64,000 bases of DNA, from NCBI RefSeq assembly GCF_002982075.1, contig NZ_PUEJ01000001.1:372001-436000 (forward strand), given 5' to 3'. This document shows positions 48,958 through 56,888 of the stretch, piece after piece. The DNA comes from Labrys okinawensis. GTDB lineage: Bacteria > Pseudomonadota > Alphaproteobacteria > Rhizobiales > Labraceae. Position numbers and translations under genes: made by a program. Positions within the stretch are counted from its first letter, which is position 1. Each line of letters opens with the position of its first letter. The notes under the pieces were generated by a model. It was not told where the DNA came from. It saw only the letters and a program-made list of their open reading frames with translations, and made no database searches.

Positions 48958-49910
48958 CAGACCCTCCGCAGCGCTTCGCCGAAACGGGGCGAATGCACCG
49001 CCATGCGGCAGCGCACCAGGCGCCAGCTGGCGAATTTATGGAATTCCAGGGTGTTGCGCGGCGAGCGGGCGGCCACGAGGGTGCCGATCAGACCCCAGCG
49101 CAGATCATCCGCCACGCCATAGAGCCAGGCGCGGTTATAGGCGGCCTCGTCGAAGCCGCCCTGGGTGCGGGCGAAGGCGTCGCGCGCCTCCGGCTCCTGG
49201 TCGAAGGCTTCGGCGAGGAAGCTGCCCATATCTTCGAGCGGGTCGGCGTTGCCGGCCCTGTCCCAATCGACCAGGCGAATCTCGCCGGTCTCGCTGATCA
49301 TGATGTTCGAGACATTGCCGTCGCCATGGCTGGGCACCGGCGCCCTTCGGCCTGATGCCATCACCTGCCCGGCATAACGCAGTTCCGCCAGCAGCCAGTC
49401 CGCATCGGCAGGCAATTGGCCTTTGGCCGCGCGGGCATCGCGATGAAAGCGCTCGATCTCGTCGAACACGCTGCTGGTGCGGCTGAGCGCGGCGCTTTCC
49501 TGGAAGCGCCCTCGCGCTGCCAGGACGCGATCGACGATGTCCTGGTCGAGCAGGCGTTCCAGGGTGGCGGTACGCCAGCCGGCGTCGAGATCCTCCATCA
49601 CGAGGACGCCCGTATTCTCCTCCGCCAGGAAGACACGCGGACCGATGCCGAGCTCGGAAGCCCGCCGCGCCGCCTGGAAGGCGCAGGCGATATCGATGTA
49701 GAAGGCGGCGTCGGGATGCATGAGCTTGACGAACAGGCTCTCGCCGCTCGCCTTGTCGCGCACCCGCCAGGGCGAACCGTCGACGCCCCGCCAGCTCGGT
49801 GAGGCAAGCACCGGTATGGCAGGCTCCGTCGTGATCGTGCGCGCCGCCCAGCCGGGCAGCTGTCGGACATGGGCCTCCGCCCGTGCCCGCTCCTCCTCGA
49901 ACATGCTCAT
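48957..49910 (-). CDS. Aminoglycoside phosphotransferase-family kinase
   Basis: A 317-aa APH-fold protein. Motifs: ATP lysine in SLFVKLMHPDAAFYIDIA, hinge VLVMEDLDAG, catalytic loop VPSHGDGNVSNIM (the Brenner HGD...N motif, complete) and the DFG-like EIRLVDWDRAGNADPLEDMG. ATG 49910 is used; a shorter start at 49904 has GGA six bases upstream. It is the first gene of a two-kinase operon. With the neighbouring choline-kinase-like protein and the AGXT2L-type enzyme it suggests phosphorylation of a small amino- or hydroxy-compound before elimination. Real antibiotic resistance is unlikely given the context. Confidence 0.83.
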   Translation of the reverse strand: MSMFEEERARAEAHVRQLPGWAARTITTEPAIPVLASPSWRGVDGSPWRVRDKASGESLFVKLMHPDAAFYIDIACAFQAARRASELGIGPRVFLAEENTGVLVMEDLDAGWRTATLERLLDQDIVDRVLAARGRFQESAALSRTSSVFDEIERFHRDARAAKGQLPADADWLLAELRYAGQVMASGRRAPVPSHGDGNVSNIMISETGEIRLVDWDRAGNADPLEDMGSFLAEAFDQEPEARDAFARTQGGFDEAAYNRAWLYGVADDLRWGLIGTLVAARSPRNTLEFHKFASWRLVRCRMAVHSPRFGEALRRV

Positions 49911-50211
49911 TCCGTCGTCGGCCCCCGAAGCCTCTGTGATATCGAAAGGAATCGCAAAGGCATGTCGAAACAAGGAACTAGGGCAGGAGCGTTTCGCTCG
50001 ACGCATTTTGCCCTAGCGATGGTGGTTTTGGAGGCGATGGCGCAGGCCATTGCCCCGATCCTATCTTCGCCGCGAAAGGCCGTGGTGAGGATGCCTGATG
50101 CTCCATGATTTCTTGTCCGGCAGACCGTGCCCCTACCCGAGCTTGAGCAAAATCCGTTAGGTCGAGCGATATCACCGGCGCTCGAAATCGTGCCGGAACA
50201 GGGAGCCTTCC
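49911..50211. other. 301-bp divergent intergenic region with a nested palindrome and a dispersed repeat copy
   Basis: CTAGGGCA (49978-49985) and TGCCCTAG (50009-50016) form 8-bp arms; inside them GAGCG-ttt-CGCTC (49987-49999) can form a second small stem. The adjoining 49959-49985, read on the minus strand, matches the dispersed ~26-bp repeat found at 12436 and 22817. The remainder, toward the amidase gene, contains no recognisable element apart from the GGAGCC ribosome-binding site of that gene. Confidence 0.5.
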
Positions 50212-51612
50212 ATGTCCATCAGCAGCCTTGTCGCCATGAGTGTCGGTGAGATCGTCGACGCCTACGCGGCAGGGGAGCTTTCCCCGGTCGAGGTCACGCG
50301 CACGGTGATCGAGCATTCCGAGGCGACCAATGCCGCCGTGAACGCGCTCTTCTGTCTCAGGCCGGAGGAGGCGCTCGCCACGGCCCGGGCCTCCGAGGCC
50401 CGCTATCGGGCCGGCACGCCGGCCGGTGTGCTCGACGGCATCCCGGTCACGGTCAAGGACAGCGTCGCCATGGTGGGCTGGCCCTATAGACACGGCATCG
50501 CCGCCAATCGGGACCTGCCGGCTTCCACCTACAACGCACCGCCGGCCCTCGCCCTCATGGAAACCGGCGCCCCGATCTTCGCCAAGACGACCATGCCCGA
50601 TTGCGGGCTGATGGCCTCCGGCATCAGCTCGCTACACGGCATCACCCGCAATCCCTGGGGCCTGTCCTGGAATACCGGGGGCTCTTCGTCCGGCGCCGGC
50701 GCCTCGGTCGCGGCCGGCATGGGTTTCCTGGCCGTGGGAACTGACATCGCCGGCTCGGTGCGCCTGCCCGCCGCTCATTGCGGGCTCGCCTCCCTCAAGC
50801 CGAGCCACGGCCGCGTGCCGCACCTGCCGCCCGATACCATGCGCATGGCCGGCCCGATGGGTCGGCGGGTCGAGGACATCGCCCGCATGCTGAGCGTGCT
50901 CACGCGTTCCGACGAGCGCGACACCTGGAGCTTCCCGGGCGACGGCCTGCAATATCACCGGCATCTCGAACGTGACCTCAGGGGACTGCGCATCGGCGTT
51001 CTCACCGATATGGGGTTCGGGCCGAAGCCGGAACCCGCGGTGCATGCGGCCGTAGAGGCCGCAGGCCGGCTGCTGGAAGGCGCAGGAGCGATCGTCGAGC
51101 CGTTCGTCTCGCCGCTCGACCAGGATGCCTATGCGCCGATCGATCTCTACCTGCAGGTCCGCGGCTTCGTCGAATGCAGCGACCTGCCGCCGCATGACGG
51201 CAACGGCATCAACGCCTATGTGCGGGATTGGGCGCAGCAGGGAGCTTCGCATTCCGGGGAGGATCTCTTTCGCAGCCTCGGTGCCATCACGAGGATGAAG
51301 GCGGCGTTGCTTTCCGCCTTCGAGGGCTGGGATTATGTGATCGCCCCGACCCTGCCCGTGGTGAATTTCCCTGCCGAGGAGCCGGGTGTTTCGCGGGAGG
51401 TGCCGCTGGCGCACACCGTCTTCACGGCCCTGTTCAACCAGACCGGCCAGCCGGCCTCCACCGTCTGTACCGCCTTCGACGAGCGGCATCTGCCGATCGG
51501 CATCCAGGTCATCGGCCATCGCTGCGACGATCTCGGCGTCTTGCAGGTGACCAAGGCACTGGAGGACCTCAGGCCGATCACCATGGACTGGCCGCTCCAG
51601 CCCCGAGCATGA
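50212..51612 (+). CDS. Amidase (amidase signature family)
   Basis: A 466-aa amidase-signature enzyme with the full Ser-cisSer-Lys triad: the lysine in PVTVKDSVAMVGWP, the glycine/serine motif NTGGSSSGAGASVAAGMGFL and the nucleophile serine in GTDIAGSVRLPAAHCGLASL. Length is normal. The family hydrolyses carboxamides ranging from indoleacetamide to aryl-acylamides and allophanate-like compounds; the substrate cannot be named. GGAGCC lies before ATG 50212. The stop is 7 bp from the next start, so it forms a pair with the M20 hydrolase, pointing to stepwise breakdown of an amide- or ureido-containing compound. Confidence 0.92.
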   Translation: MSISSLVAMSVGEIVDAYAAGELSPVEVTRTVIEHSEATNAAVNALFCLRPEEALATARASEARYRAGTPAGVLDGIPVTVKDSVAMVGWPYRHGIAANRDLPASTYNAPPALALMETGAPIFAKTTMPDCGLMASGISSLHGITRNPWGLSWNTGGSSSGAGASVAAGMGFLAVGTDIAGSVRLPAAHCGLASLKPSHGRVPHLPPDTMRMAGPMGRRVEDIARMLSVLTRSDERDTWSFPGDGLQYHRHLERDLRGLRIGVLTDMGFGPKPEPAVHAAVEAAGRLLEGAGAIVEPFVSPLDQDAYAPIDLYLQVRGFVECSDLPPHDGNGINAYVRDWAQQGASHSGEDLFRSLGAITRMKAALLSAFEGWDYVIAPTLPVVNFPAEEPGVSREVPLAHTVFTALFNQTGQPASTVCTAFDERHLPIGIQVIGHRCDDLGVLQVTKALEDLRPITMDWPLQPRA

Positions 51613-51619
51613 GGCGCCC

Positions 51620-52846
51620 ATGACCTCCACACTGAACCGCCTGCTGGAAACCTTCGCACGGATCGGCGCCACGCCCGACGGGGGTGTCTGCCGCCTGACC
51701 GGAACGCCTGAAGACGGTGGGGCGCGGGCACGGCTTGCCGCCGAGATCGTCAGCCGCCAACTCGGCCTGCTTGTCGACCCCATCGGCAACATGTTCGGCG
51801 TTGCCGCCCTGGCGCCGTCGTCGCAGGAGGCGGTGATTGTCGGCTCCCATCTCGACAGCCAGCCGACCGGTGGGCGCTATGACGGCGTTTATGGCGTGCT
51901 GGCGGGCCTGCTGGCGGTCGAGGCTGTCGCCGCCCGTGCGGCGGCCGAGCCGGGCAAGGCCAAACGCAATCTGGTTGCCGCCAACTGGACCAATGAGGAA
52001 GGCGCCCGCTTCCAACCGAGCCTGACCGGCAGTTCCGTCTTTGCCGGCACACTGGCGCTCGACGCAGCCCTCGGCCTTGCCGATGGTGCCGGCGTCACGC
52101 TTGGGGAGGCGCTGGCCGCCATCGGCTATCGCGGCACAGCGGATCTCTCCCTGGCGCCGCGGCGCTATGTCGAGCTTCATGTCGAGCAGGGACCGCTCCT
52201 GGAAGAGAAAGGCGTCGAAATCGGCATCGTCATCGGTTGCTGGGCGGCCCGCAAACTGTCGCTGGTCTTTCATGGCGAGCCCTCCCATACAGGGCCGACG
52301 CGGATGGCGCGCCGCCGTGATGCCCTGCGGGCAGCCGCCAGGGCGATCGAACTGCATCATTGCCTGGTCGAACTCGGCGGCAGCGGCGCCCATGCTTCGG
52401 CGGCGCGCATCACCGTCGATCCCAATTCACCCAATGTAACGCCGTGCCGGGTTCAGGTCTGGTTCGAGTTTCGCCATGAGGATGCTGCTGTGGCCGTCGC
52501 TTTGGGCGATCGCTTCCTGGCCGAGGCCAGGGCCGCGGTGGCATCCCTGGGCGTTGATATCGAGATCGCGGTCGACGAGCGTCGCGGCACGGCAACGCTC
52601 GATCCGCATGGCGCGGCGCTGACCGCTGCGGTCGCACGGGAGCTGGGCTTCTCCGCGATGGAAATGAAGACGATCGCCGGCCATGATGCGCTCGCGCTCA
52701 ACAAGCGCATGCCGGCATCGCTGATTTTCGTGCCGAGCCACAACGGCCTCAGCCACAACCCCGCCGAATTCACCGACGAAGCCGCGCTGGACAAGGGGCT
52801 GGCAGTGCTCACGGACGTGCTCTGGCGCATGGTGACGGAGGAGTAG
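51620..52846 (+). CDS. M20-family hydantoinase/carbamoylase-type amidohydrolase (AllC/HyuC-like)
   Basis: A 408-aa M20 metal-dependent hydrolase. Metal ligands appear in the family order: GSHLDSQPTGGRYDGVYG, NWTNEEGARFQPSLTGSSVF, ELHVEQGPLLEEKG and the late IAGHDALALNKRMPASLIFV, with SHNGLSHNPAEFT near the end. The lid/dimer domain lies in the middle. This is the group of allantoate amidohydrolase, N-carbamoyl-L-amino-acid hydrolase and beta-ureidopropionase. No hydantoinase gene is adjacent, so a ureido- or amide product of the preceding amidase, or a transported compound, may be the substrate. Confidence 0.9.
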   Translation: MTSTLNRLLETFARIGATPDGGVCRLTGTPEDGGARARLAAEIVSRQLGLLVDPIGNMFGVAALAPSSQEAVIVGSHLDSQPTGGRYDGVYGVLAGLLAVEAVAARAAAEPGKAKRNLVAANWTNEEGARFQPSLTGSSVFAGTLALDAALGLADGAGVTLGEALAAIGYRGTADLSLAPRRYVELHVEQGPLLEEKGVEIGIVIGCWAARKLSLVFHGEPSHTGPTRMARRRDALRAAARAIELHHCLVELGGSGAHASAARITVDPNSPNVTPCRVQVWFEFRHEDAAVAVALGDRFLAEARAAVASLGVDIEIAVDERRGTATLDPHGAALTAAVARELGFSAMEMKTIAGHDALALNKRMPASLIFVPSHNGLSHNPAEFTDEAALDKGLAVLTDVLWRMVTEE

Positions 52847-52870
52847 GGGGGAATTGTCTCGCAGAATGGG

Positions 52871-53022
52871 GCGCGGATAGCCTTCTCCCCTTGTGGGAGA
52901 AGGTGCCCCGAAGGGGCGGATGAGGGGAGAAACGCGACCTTGCAAGTGTCGCGCCGACACCCCTCATCCGACCTCGCTCCGCTCGGCCACCTTCTCCCGC
53001 AAGGGGAGAAGGCTATCCGCGC
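52871..53022. repeat. Large imperfect inverted repeat (REP-like intergenic element)
   Basis: GCGCGGATAGCC at 52871-52882 pairs with GGCTATCCGCGC at 53011-53022, and the arms continue inward as TTCTCCCCTTGTGGGAGAAGG and CCTTCTCCCGCAAGGGGAGAA. A central part has GGATGAGGGG and CCCCTCATCC. The element fills the gap between two convergent genes. Elements of this composition are widespread short repeats in rhizobial genomes; it may also work as a bidirectional terminator. Confidence 0.85.
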
Positions 53023-53046
53023 TTTATTCTAAACCGTTCGACCCAC

Positions 53047-54870
53047 TCAAGCCGCCGCCGACTTCTCACCCGCCTCGATGTCGAGCAGGTGGCAGGCAGC
53101 CAAGCTGCCCGGGCGGTATTCCCTTAATGCCGGCGTCTCCGTGCGGCAGCGCGCGAATGCCTTGGGGCAGCGGGAGGCGAAGCTGCAGCCGGGCGGGATA
53201 TCGATGGGGCTCGGCGGTTCGCCTTCGAGCAGATAATCCTGAGGGTCGAACGGCTTTTCCTCCAAGGTCGGCGCGGCCGAAAGCAGGGCCTTGGTGTAGG
53301 GATGCTGCGGCTCGAAGAAGAGATCGTGGTTGTCGGCGATCTCGACCATCTCGCCCAGATACATCACCGCGATGCGGGTGCACACCTTCCGGACCATGGC
53401 GAGGTCGTGGGAGATGAACACATAGGTGAGATCGTTCTTCTCCTGCAGGCTCGAGAACAGCTCGATGAGCTTGGCCTGTTCGCGCTGGTCGAGGGCGGAC
53501 AGGGTCTCGTCGAGGATGAGCAGCTTGGGCGAGAGCACCAAAGCGCGGGCGATCGAGATGCGCTGGCGCTCGCCGGTGGAGAGGGCGTTCGGCAATTCAT
53601 CATAGAGCCGCGGCGACAGGCCGACCTCCTGCATGGCGGCGATGACGCGCTCGTGCAGGGCCTTGCCGGAATGGCTGCCGCGGATCAGCAGGCTTTCCTC
53701 GATCATCCGTCCCACCGTCGTGCGCGGCGGCAGGGCGTTGTAGGGATCCTGCAGCAGGAGCTGGAACTCGCCGCGCTTGGCGAGCAATTGCTGGGCGGAG
53801 AGCGTGCGCAGCGAGACGCCGCCGAGGATGATGTCGCCCTTGTCGGGCGCCTCCAGCCAGGCGAGCAGGCGGGTCAGGGTCGACTTGCCGCAGCCGGATT
53901 CGCCGACGATGCCGAAATTCTCACGCGGCAGGATGTCGAAGCTGACGCCGCGCACCGCCTGGATGTGGCGGTAGGTGTTGAAGGTGCCACGCTTGCGGGC
54001 GAGATAGGTACGATGGGCCTCGGCCACCCGCATCAGCGGCGCGTCACTGTCGTTCCGGCGCGAGACCGGCTGGTCACGCGTCGACCAGATGCGCGGCACG
54101 CTGGCAATGGCACGGCGGGTGTAGTCGTCACCGGGCGCCCGCATCAGCTCGGAGAAAGGCTGTTCCTCCACCAGGCGGCCTCGATGCAGCACGGCCGTGC
54201 GGCCGCCGAACTGGCCGAGCGTCGCCAGCGAAGACGACAGATAGATCGTCGCCATCTTGTGGCGCTGGCAGAGGTCGTGCAGCAGCGCCACAATCTGGGC
54301 CGCGATGGTGACGTCGAGCGGCTGGGTGATGTTATCCGCGATCAGCACGGCCGGTTCCGCGCAGATGGCGTCGACGATCATGGCGCGCTGCATCATGCCG
54401 CCGGAGAATTTGGAGGGATATTCGAAGTACCGCTCCCGGGGGGAGGGGATGCGGACTTCGCTGAGCAGTTGCACGACGCGCTCCTGGCATTCCTTCCTGC
54501 TCCAGGCCGGGCGCACGCTGCGCAATTTCTCGCAGATCTGCACGCCGACGGGCTGGGTCGGGTCGAGCGAGCTCTGTGGCTTGGATCCGATATAGGCGAT
54601 GTCGCGGCCGACGATGAAGCTGTTGCCGGCGGAATCCGTCGTGACGTCCTTGCCCGCGAACAGCACCGAGCCGCGACGATAGGCGAGACTCTCCGGCAGC
54701 CAGTTGGCGAGGGCGCGGGTCAGCACCGTCTTGCCGGCGCCGCTCTCGCCATAGATGCCGAGGATCTCGGCGCTATGGAGCGTGAGCGTGATGTCTTCGA
54801 GCACCGGCGCCTCGTCGCGGGGCGAACCGACGGTGAGATGGCGAGTTTCCAGGATCGGCGAATTGTCCAT
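53047..54870 (-). CDS. Dipeptide/oligopeptide-type ABC transporter ATP-binding protein, two fused NBDs
   Basis: A 607-aa fusion of two OppD/OppF-like domains. NBD1: Walker A GESGAGKT, signature FSGGMMQRAMI, but after it VLIADNITQPLD, where most members have a Glu after the Walker-B Asp (ADEPTTALD). NBD2: Walker A GESGCGKST, signature LSTGERQRISIARAL, Walker B LLILDETLSALD and H-loop VFISHDLAM, all intact. The Opp-type C-terminal cysteine motif (PPGCSFASRCPKAFARC) is present. NBD1 therefore appears degenerate in catalysis. ATG 54870 has GGAGG 8 nt upstream and follows the permease stop by 1 bp. Confidence 0.92.
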   Translation of the reverse strand: MDNSPILETRHLTVGSPRDEAPVLEDITLTLHSAEILGIYGESGAGKTVLTRALANWLPESLAYRRGSVLFAGKDVTTDSAGNSFIVGRDIAYIGSKPQSSLDPTQPVGVQICEKLRSVRPAWSRKECQERVVQLLSEVRIPSPRERYFEYPSKFSGGMMQRAMIVDAICAEPAVLIADNITQPLDVTIAAQIVALLHDLCQRHKMATIYLSSSLATLGQFGGRTAVLHRGRLVEEQPFSELMRAPGDDYTRRAIASVPRIWSTRDQPVSRRNDSDAPLMRVAEAHRTYLARKRGTFNTYRHIQAVRGVSFDILPRENFGIVGESGCGKSTLTRLLAWLEAPDKGDIILGGVSLRTLSAQQLLAKRGEFQLLLQDPYNALPPRTTVGRMIEESLLIRGSHSGKALHERVIAAMQEVGLSPRLYDELPNALSTGERQRISIARALVLSPKLLILDETLSALDQREQAKLIELFSSLQEKNDLTYVFISHDLAMVRKVCTRIAVMYLGEMVEIADNHDLFFEPQHPYTKALLSAAPTLEEKPFDPQDYLLEGEPPSPIDIPPGCSFASRCPKAFARCRTETPALREYRPGSLAACHLLDIEAGEKSAAA

Positions 54871-54871
54871 C

Positions 54872-55780
54872 TCAGGCGCCTCCATAGATCTTGTTGCGCG
54901 CCTTTTCGAGGGCGGATCCCATCAGGTTGATCGAAGTCAGCGCCAGGGCCAGGAACACGCCGGGGCTGGTGGCGATCCACCAGGCATTGATGAGATATTT
55001 GCGGCTGTCGGAAATGATCGAGCCGAAGCTCGGCGTCGGCGGCTGGATGCCGAGGCCGAGGAAGCCGAGGATCGCCTCGAAGATCATCATGCGGGCGACG
55101 TCCAGCACGGCGACGAAGGCGATGGGCGGCAGGATGTTGGGGGCGGCATAGAGCAGCAGGATGCGCCAGTCGCCGGCCCCGAGCACGCGCAGGCCGCGCA
55201 CATACTCCTTGCCGCGCTCGGTGACGGCGGCGCTGCGCGCGACGCGGGCATAGAGCGGCCAGCCGGAGAGGGCCAGCACGATGATGATGGTGTGCACTTC
55301 CGGCTTGGTCACGCCCAGGATGGTGATGGCCAGGATGATCATCGGGATCGAGAGCTGCGCATCGGTGATGCGCATGATGACGGTGTCCCACCAGCCGCCC
55401 TTGAAACCGGCGAGCAGGCCGAGCCCGCAGCCGATCAGGAAGACCAGCGCCACCGTGACCACGCCGATCAGCAGCGAATAGCGCAGGCCGATCAGGCAGC
55501 GCAGCAGCATGTCGCGGCCGAGCTGGTCGGTGCCGAGCGGATGCAGCCAGGTCCATTTCTCGCCGAGGAACAGAGGCGGAATGAACTTGTCCTTCACCAC
55601 CATCTTGGTGGCGGAGATCGAGGAGAGTTCCGGATAGATCGCCGAGACGAGAAGCATCGCCAGGAAAACGAACAGGCCGACGCGAAAGCTCGGCATGGCC
55701 CAGGCGCTGGCCAGGATGCGGCGGCTGATCGACTGGGCCCGTTCGAGGGTGGGCGCGGCGTCGCTGGTCATGGTGCTCAT
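54872..55780 (-). CDS. ABC transporter permease, DppC/OppC family
   Basis: A 302-aa inner-membrane protein with an N-terminal OppC-type helix (RVGLFVFLAMLLVSAIYPEL), the HPLGTDQLGRDMLLRCLIGL motif that marks the DppC family, and a binding-protein-dependent transport domain with an EAA loop around EYVRGLRVLGAGDWRILLLY, then AAPNILPPIAFVAVLDVARM. Start at ATG 55780, 2 bp after the DppB-type gene. It forms the pore together with that protein. Confidence 0.93.
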   Translation of the reverse strand: MSTMTSDAAPTLERAQSISRRILASAWAMPSFRVGLFVFLAMLLVSAIYPELSSISATKMVVKDKFIPPLFLGEKWTWLHPLGTDQLGRDMLLRCLIGLRYSLLIGVVTVALVFLIGCGLGLLAGFKGGWWDTVIMRITDAQLSIPMIILAITILGVTKPEVHTIIIVLALSGWPLYARVARSAAVTERGKEYVRGLRVLGAGDWRILLLYAAPNILPPIAFVAVLDVARMMIFEAILGFLGLGIQPPTPSFGSIISDSRKYLINAWWIATSPGVFLALALTSINLMGSALEKARNKIYGGA

Positions 55781-55782
55781 GC

Positions 55783-56763
55783 TCAGATCTCCACGCGGGG
55801 GTCGATGAGATAGGCCACGAGATCGACCAGGATGTTGATGAAGACGAAGACGGCGCTGGTGGTGATGGCGATGCCCTGGATCACCGGAAAGTCGCGGCCG
55901 AGCACGGACACCACGGTGAGATTGCCCAGGCCCGGATAGTCGAAGATGTATTCGATCACCAGCACGCCGCCGATCAGGGTGGAAAGCTGAATGCCGAGCA
56001 GGTTGACCAGCGGCACGGAAGCGTTGCGCAAAGCGTGGGAATAGACGATGCGCCGGCGCGAGAGGCCGCGCACCCGGGCTTCGTCGATGAAGGGCGCCTG
56101 CATCACCTCCCCCAGCGAGGTGGTCAGCGTGCGGATGATGAAGGGCGAGATCTCGACCGCCAGCACGAAGGCCGGCAGGAGCACATAGCTGAAGCCCTTG
56201 TAGCCCAGTGCCGGCAGCCAATCGAGCTTCACCGACAGGAACAGGATCAGCACGATGGCGAGCCAGAAATTCGGGATGGAGACGAAGAGTGACTGCACCC
56301 CGAAGGCCAGCGCATTCGGCCAGCCATGCTGGTTGAGCCCGCCGGCAAGCCCGATCGGAAAGGAGATCAGCAGCGCGAAGACCAGGGCGACGCCCGCGAG
56401 CTGCAGGGTCAGCGGCAGGCGCTCGAGGATGAGGTCTGCCACCGGTGCCATCTCGGCCTTGGTCGGATCGACATATTGCCCGCCCGCCGCGACGCCGCCG
56501 CTGCGCGGCCTGATATAGGACTGGCCGAGATCGCCCTTGGCCAGGCCCATCATGTAGCGGCCATACTGCACGATGATCGGGTCGCGCAGGCCCATCTTGG
56601 TGGCGACTTCCTCGACGACATTGTCCGGCGCCATGCCGCCGACGATCAGGCGGACGGGGTCGCCCGGGACCACGCGCAGCAGCGTGAAGATGATCAGCGA
56701 TGTCAGGGCCACGATGAGCAGGCCCTGGGCGATCCGCTTGATCAGGAATTCGACAATCAGCAT
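55783..56763 (-). CDS. ABC transporter permease, DppB/OppB family
   Basis: A 326-aa inner-membrane permease: LIKRIAQGLLIVALTSLIIF, then TLLRVVPGDPVRLIVGG is the DppB N-terminal signature, with an EAA loop near EARVRGLSRRRIVYSHALRN and a C-terminal GVLVIEYIFDYPGLGNLTVV. ATG 56763 is used; the upstream TTG at 56769 is not needed. The permease genes follow the binding-protein gene, separated by the hairpin at 56841-56875, so they are probably expressed at a lower level. Confidence 0.93.
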   Translation of the reverse strand: MLIVEFLIKRIAQGLLIVALTSLIIFTLLRVVPGDPVRLIVGGMAPDNVVEEVATKMGLRDPIIVQYGRYMMGLAKGDLGQSYIRPRSGGVAAGGQYVDPTKAEMAPVADLILERLPLTLQLAGVALVFALLISFPIGLAGGLNQHGWPNALAFGVQSLFVSIPNFWLAIVLILFLSVKLDWLPALGYKGFSYVLLPAFVLAVEISPFIIRTLTTSLGEVMQAPFIDEARVRGLSRRRIVYSHALRNASVPLVNLLGIQLSTLIGGVLVIEYIFDYPGLGNLTVVSVLGRDFPVIQGIAITTSAVFVFINILVDLVAYLIDPRVEI

Positions 56764-56840
56764 CGGCAAACGGTCTCAAGCAATCGCGTGACGGATAGTG
56801 GCCCGCCGGGATCCCCATGACTCTCCCCTGGAGGGAGAGG

Positions 56841-56875
56841 ACAAAAAAGAGGAGCCGGCCGGGGGGACCGGCTCC
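56841..56875 (-). terminator. Rho-independent-type (partial) terminator after the binding-protein gene
   Basis: On the minus strand GGAGCCGG (56875-56868) and CCGGCTCC (56858-56851) form an 8-bp GC stem followed by TCTTTTTTG. It stands between the substrate-binding-protein gene and the permease genes, the usual place for attenuation that makes more binding protein than transporter. Confidence 0.75.
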
Positions 56876-56888
56876 AGTCCCTTGCGGC

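Noticed and set aside
48957..49910. Aminoglycoside resistance gene
   Set aside because: The APH fold is shared by many small-molecule kinases, and this gene overlaps a choline-kinase-like gene beside catabolic enzymes.
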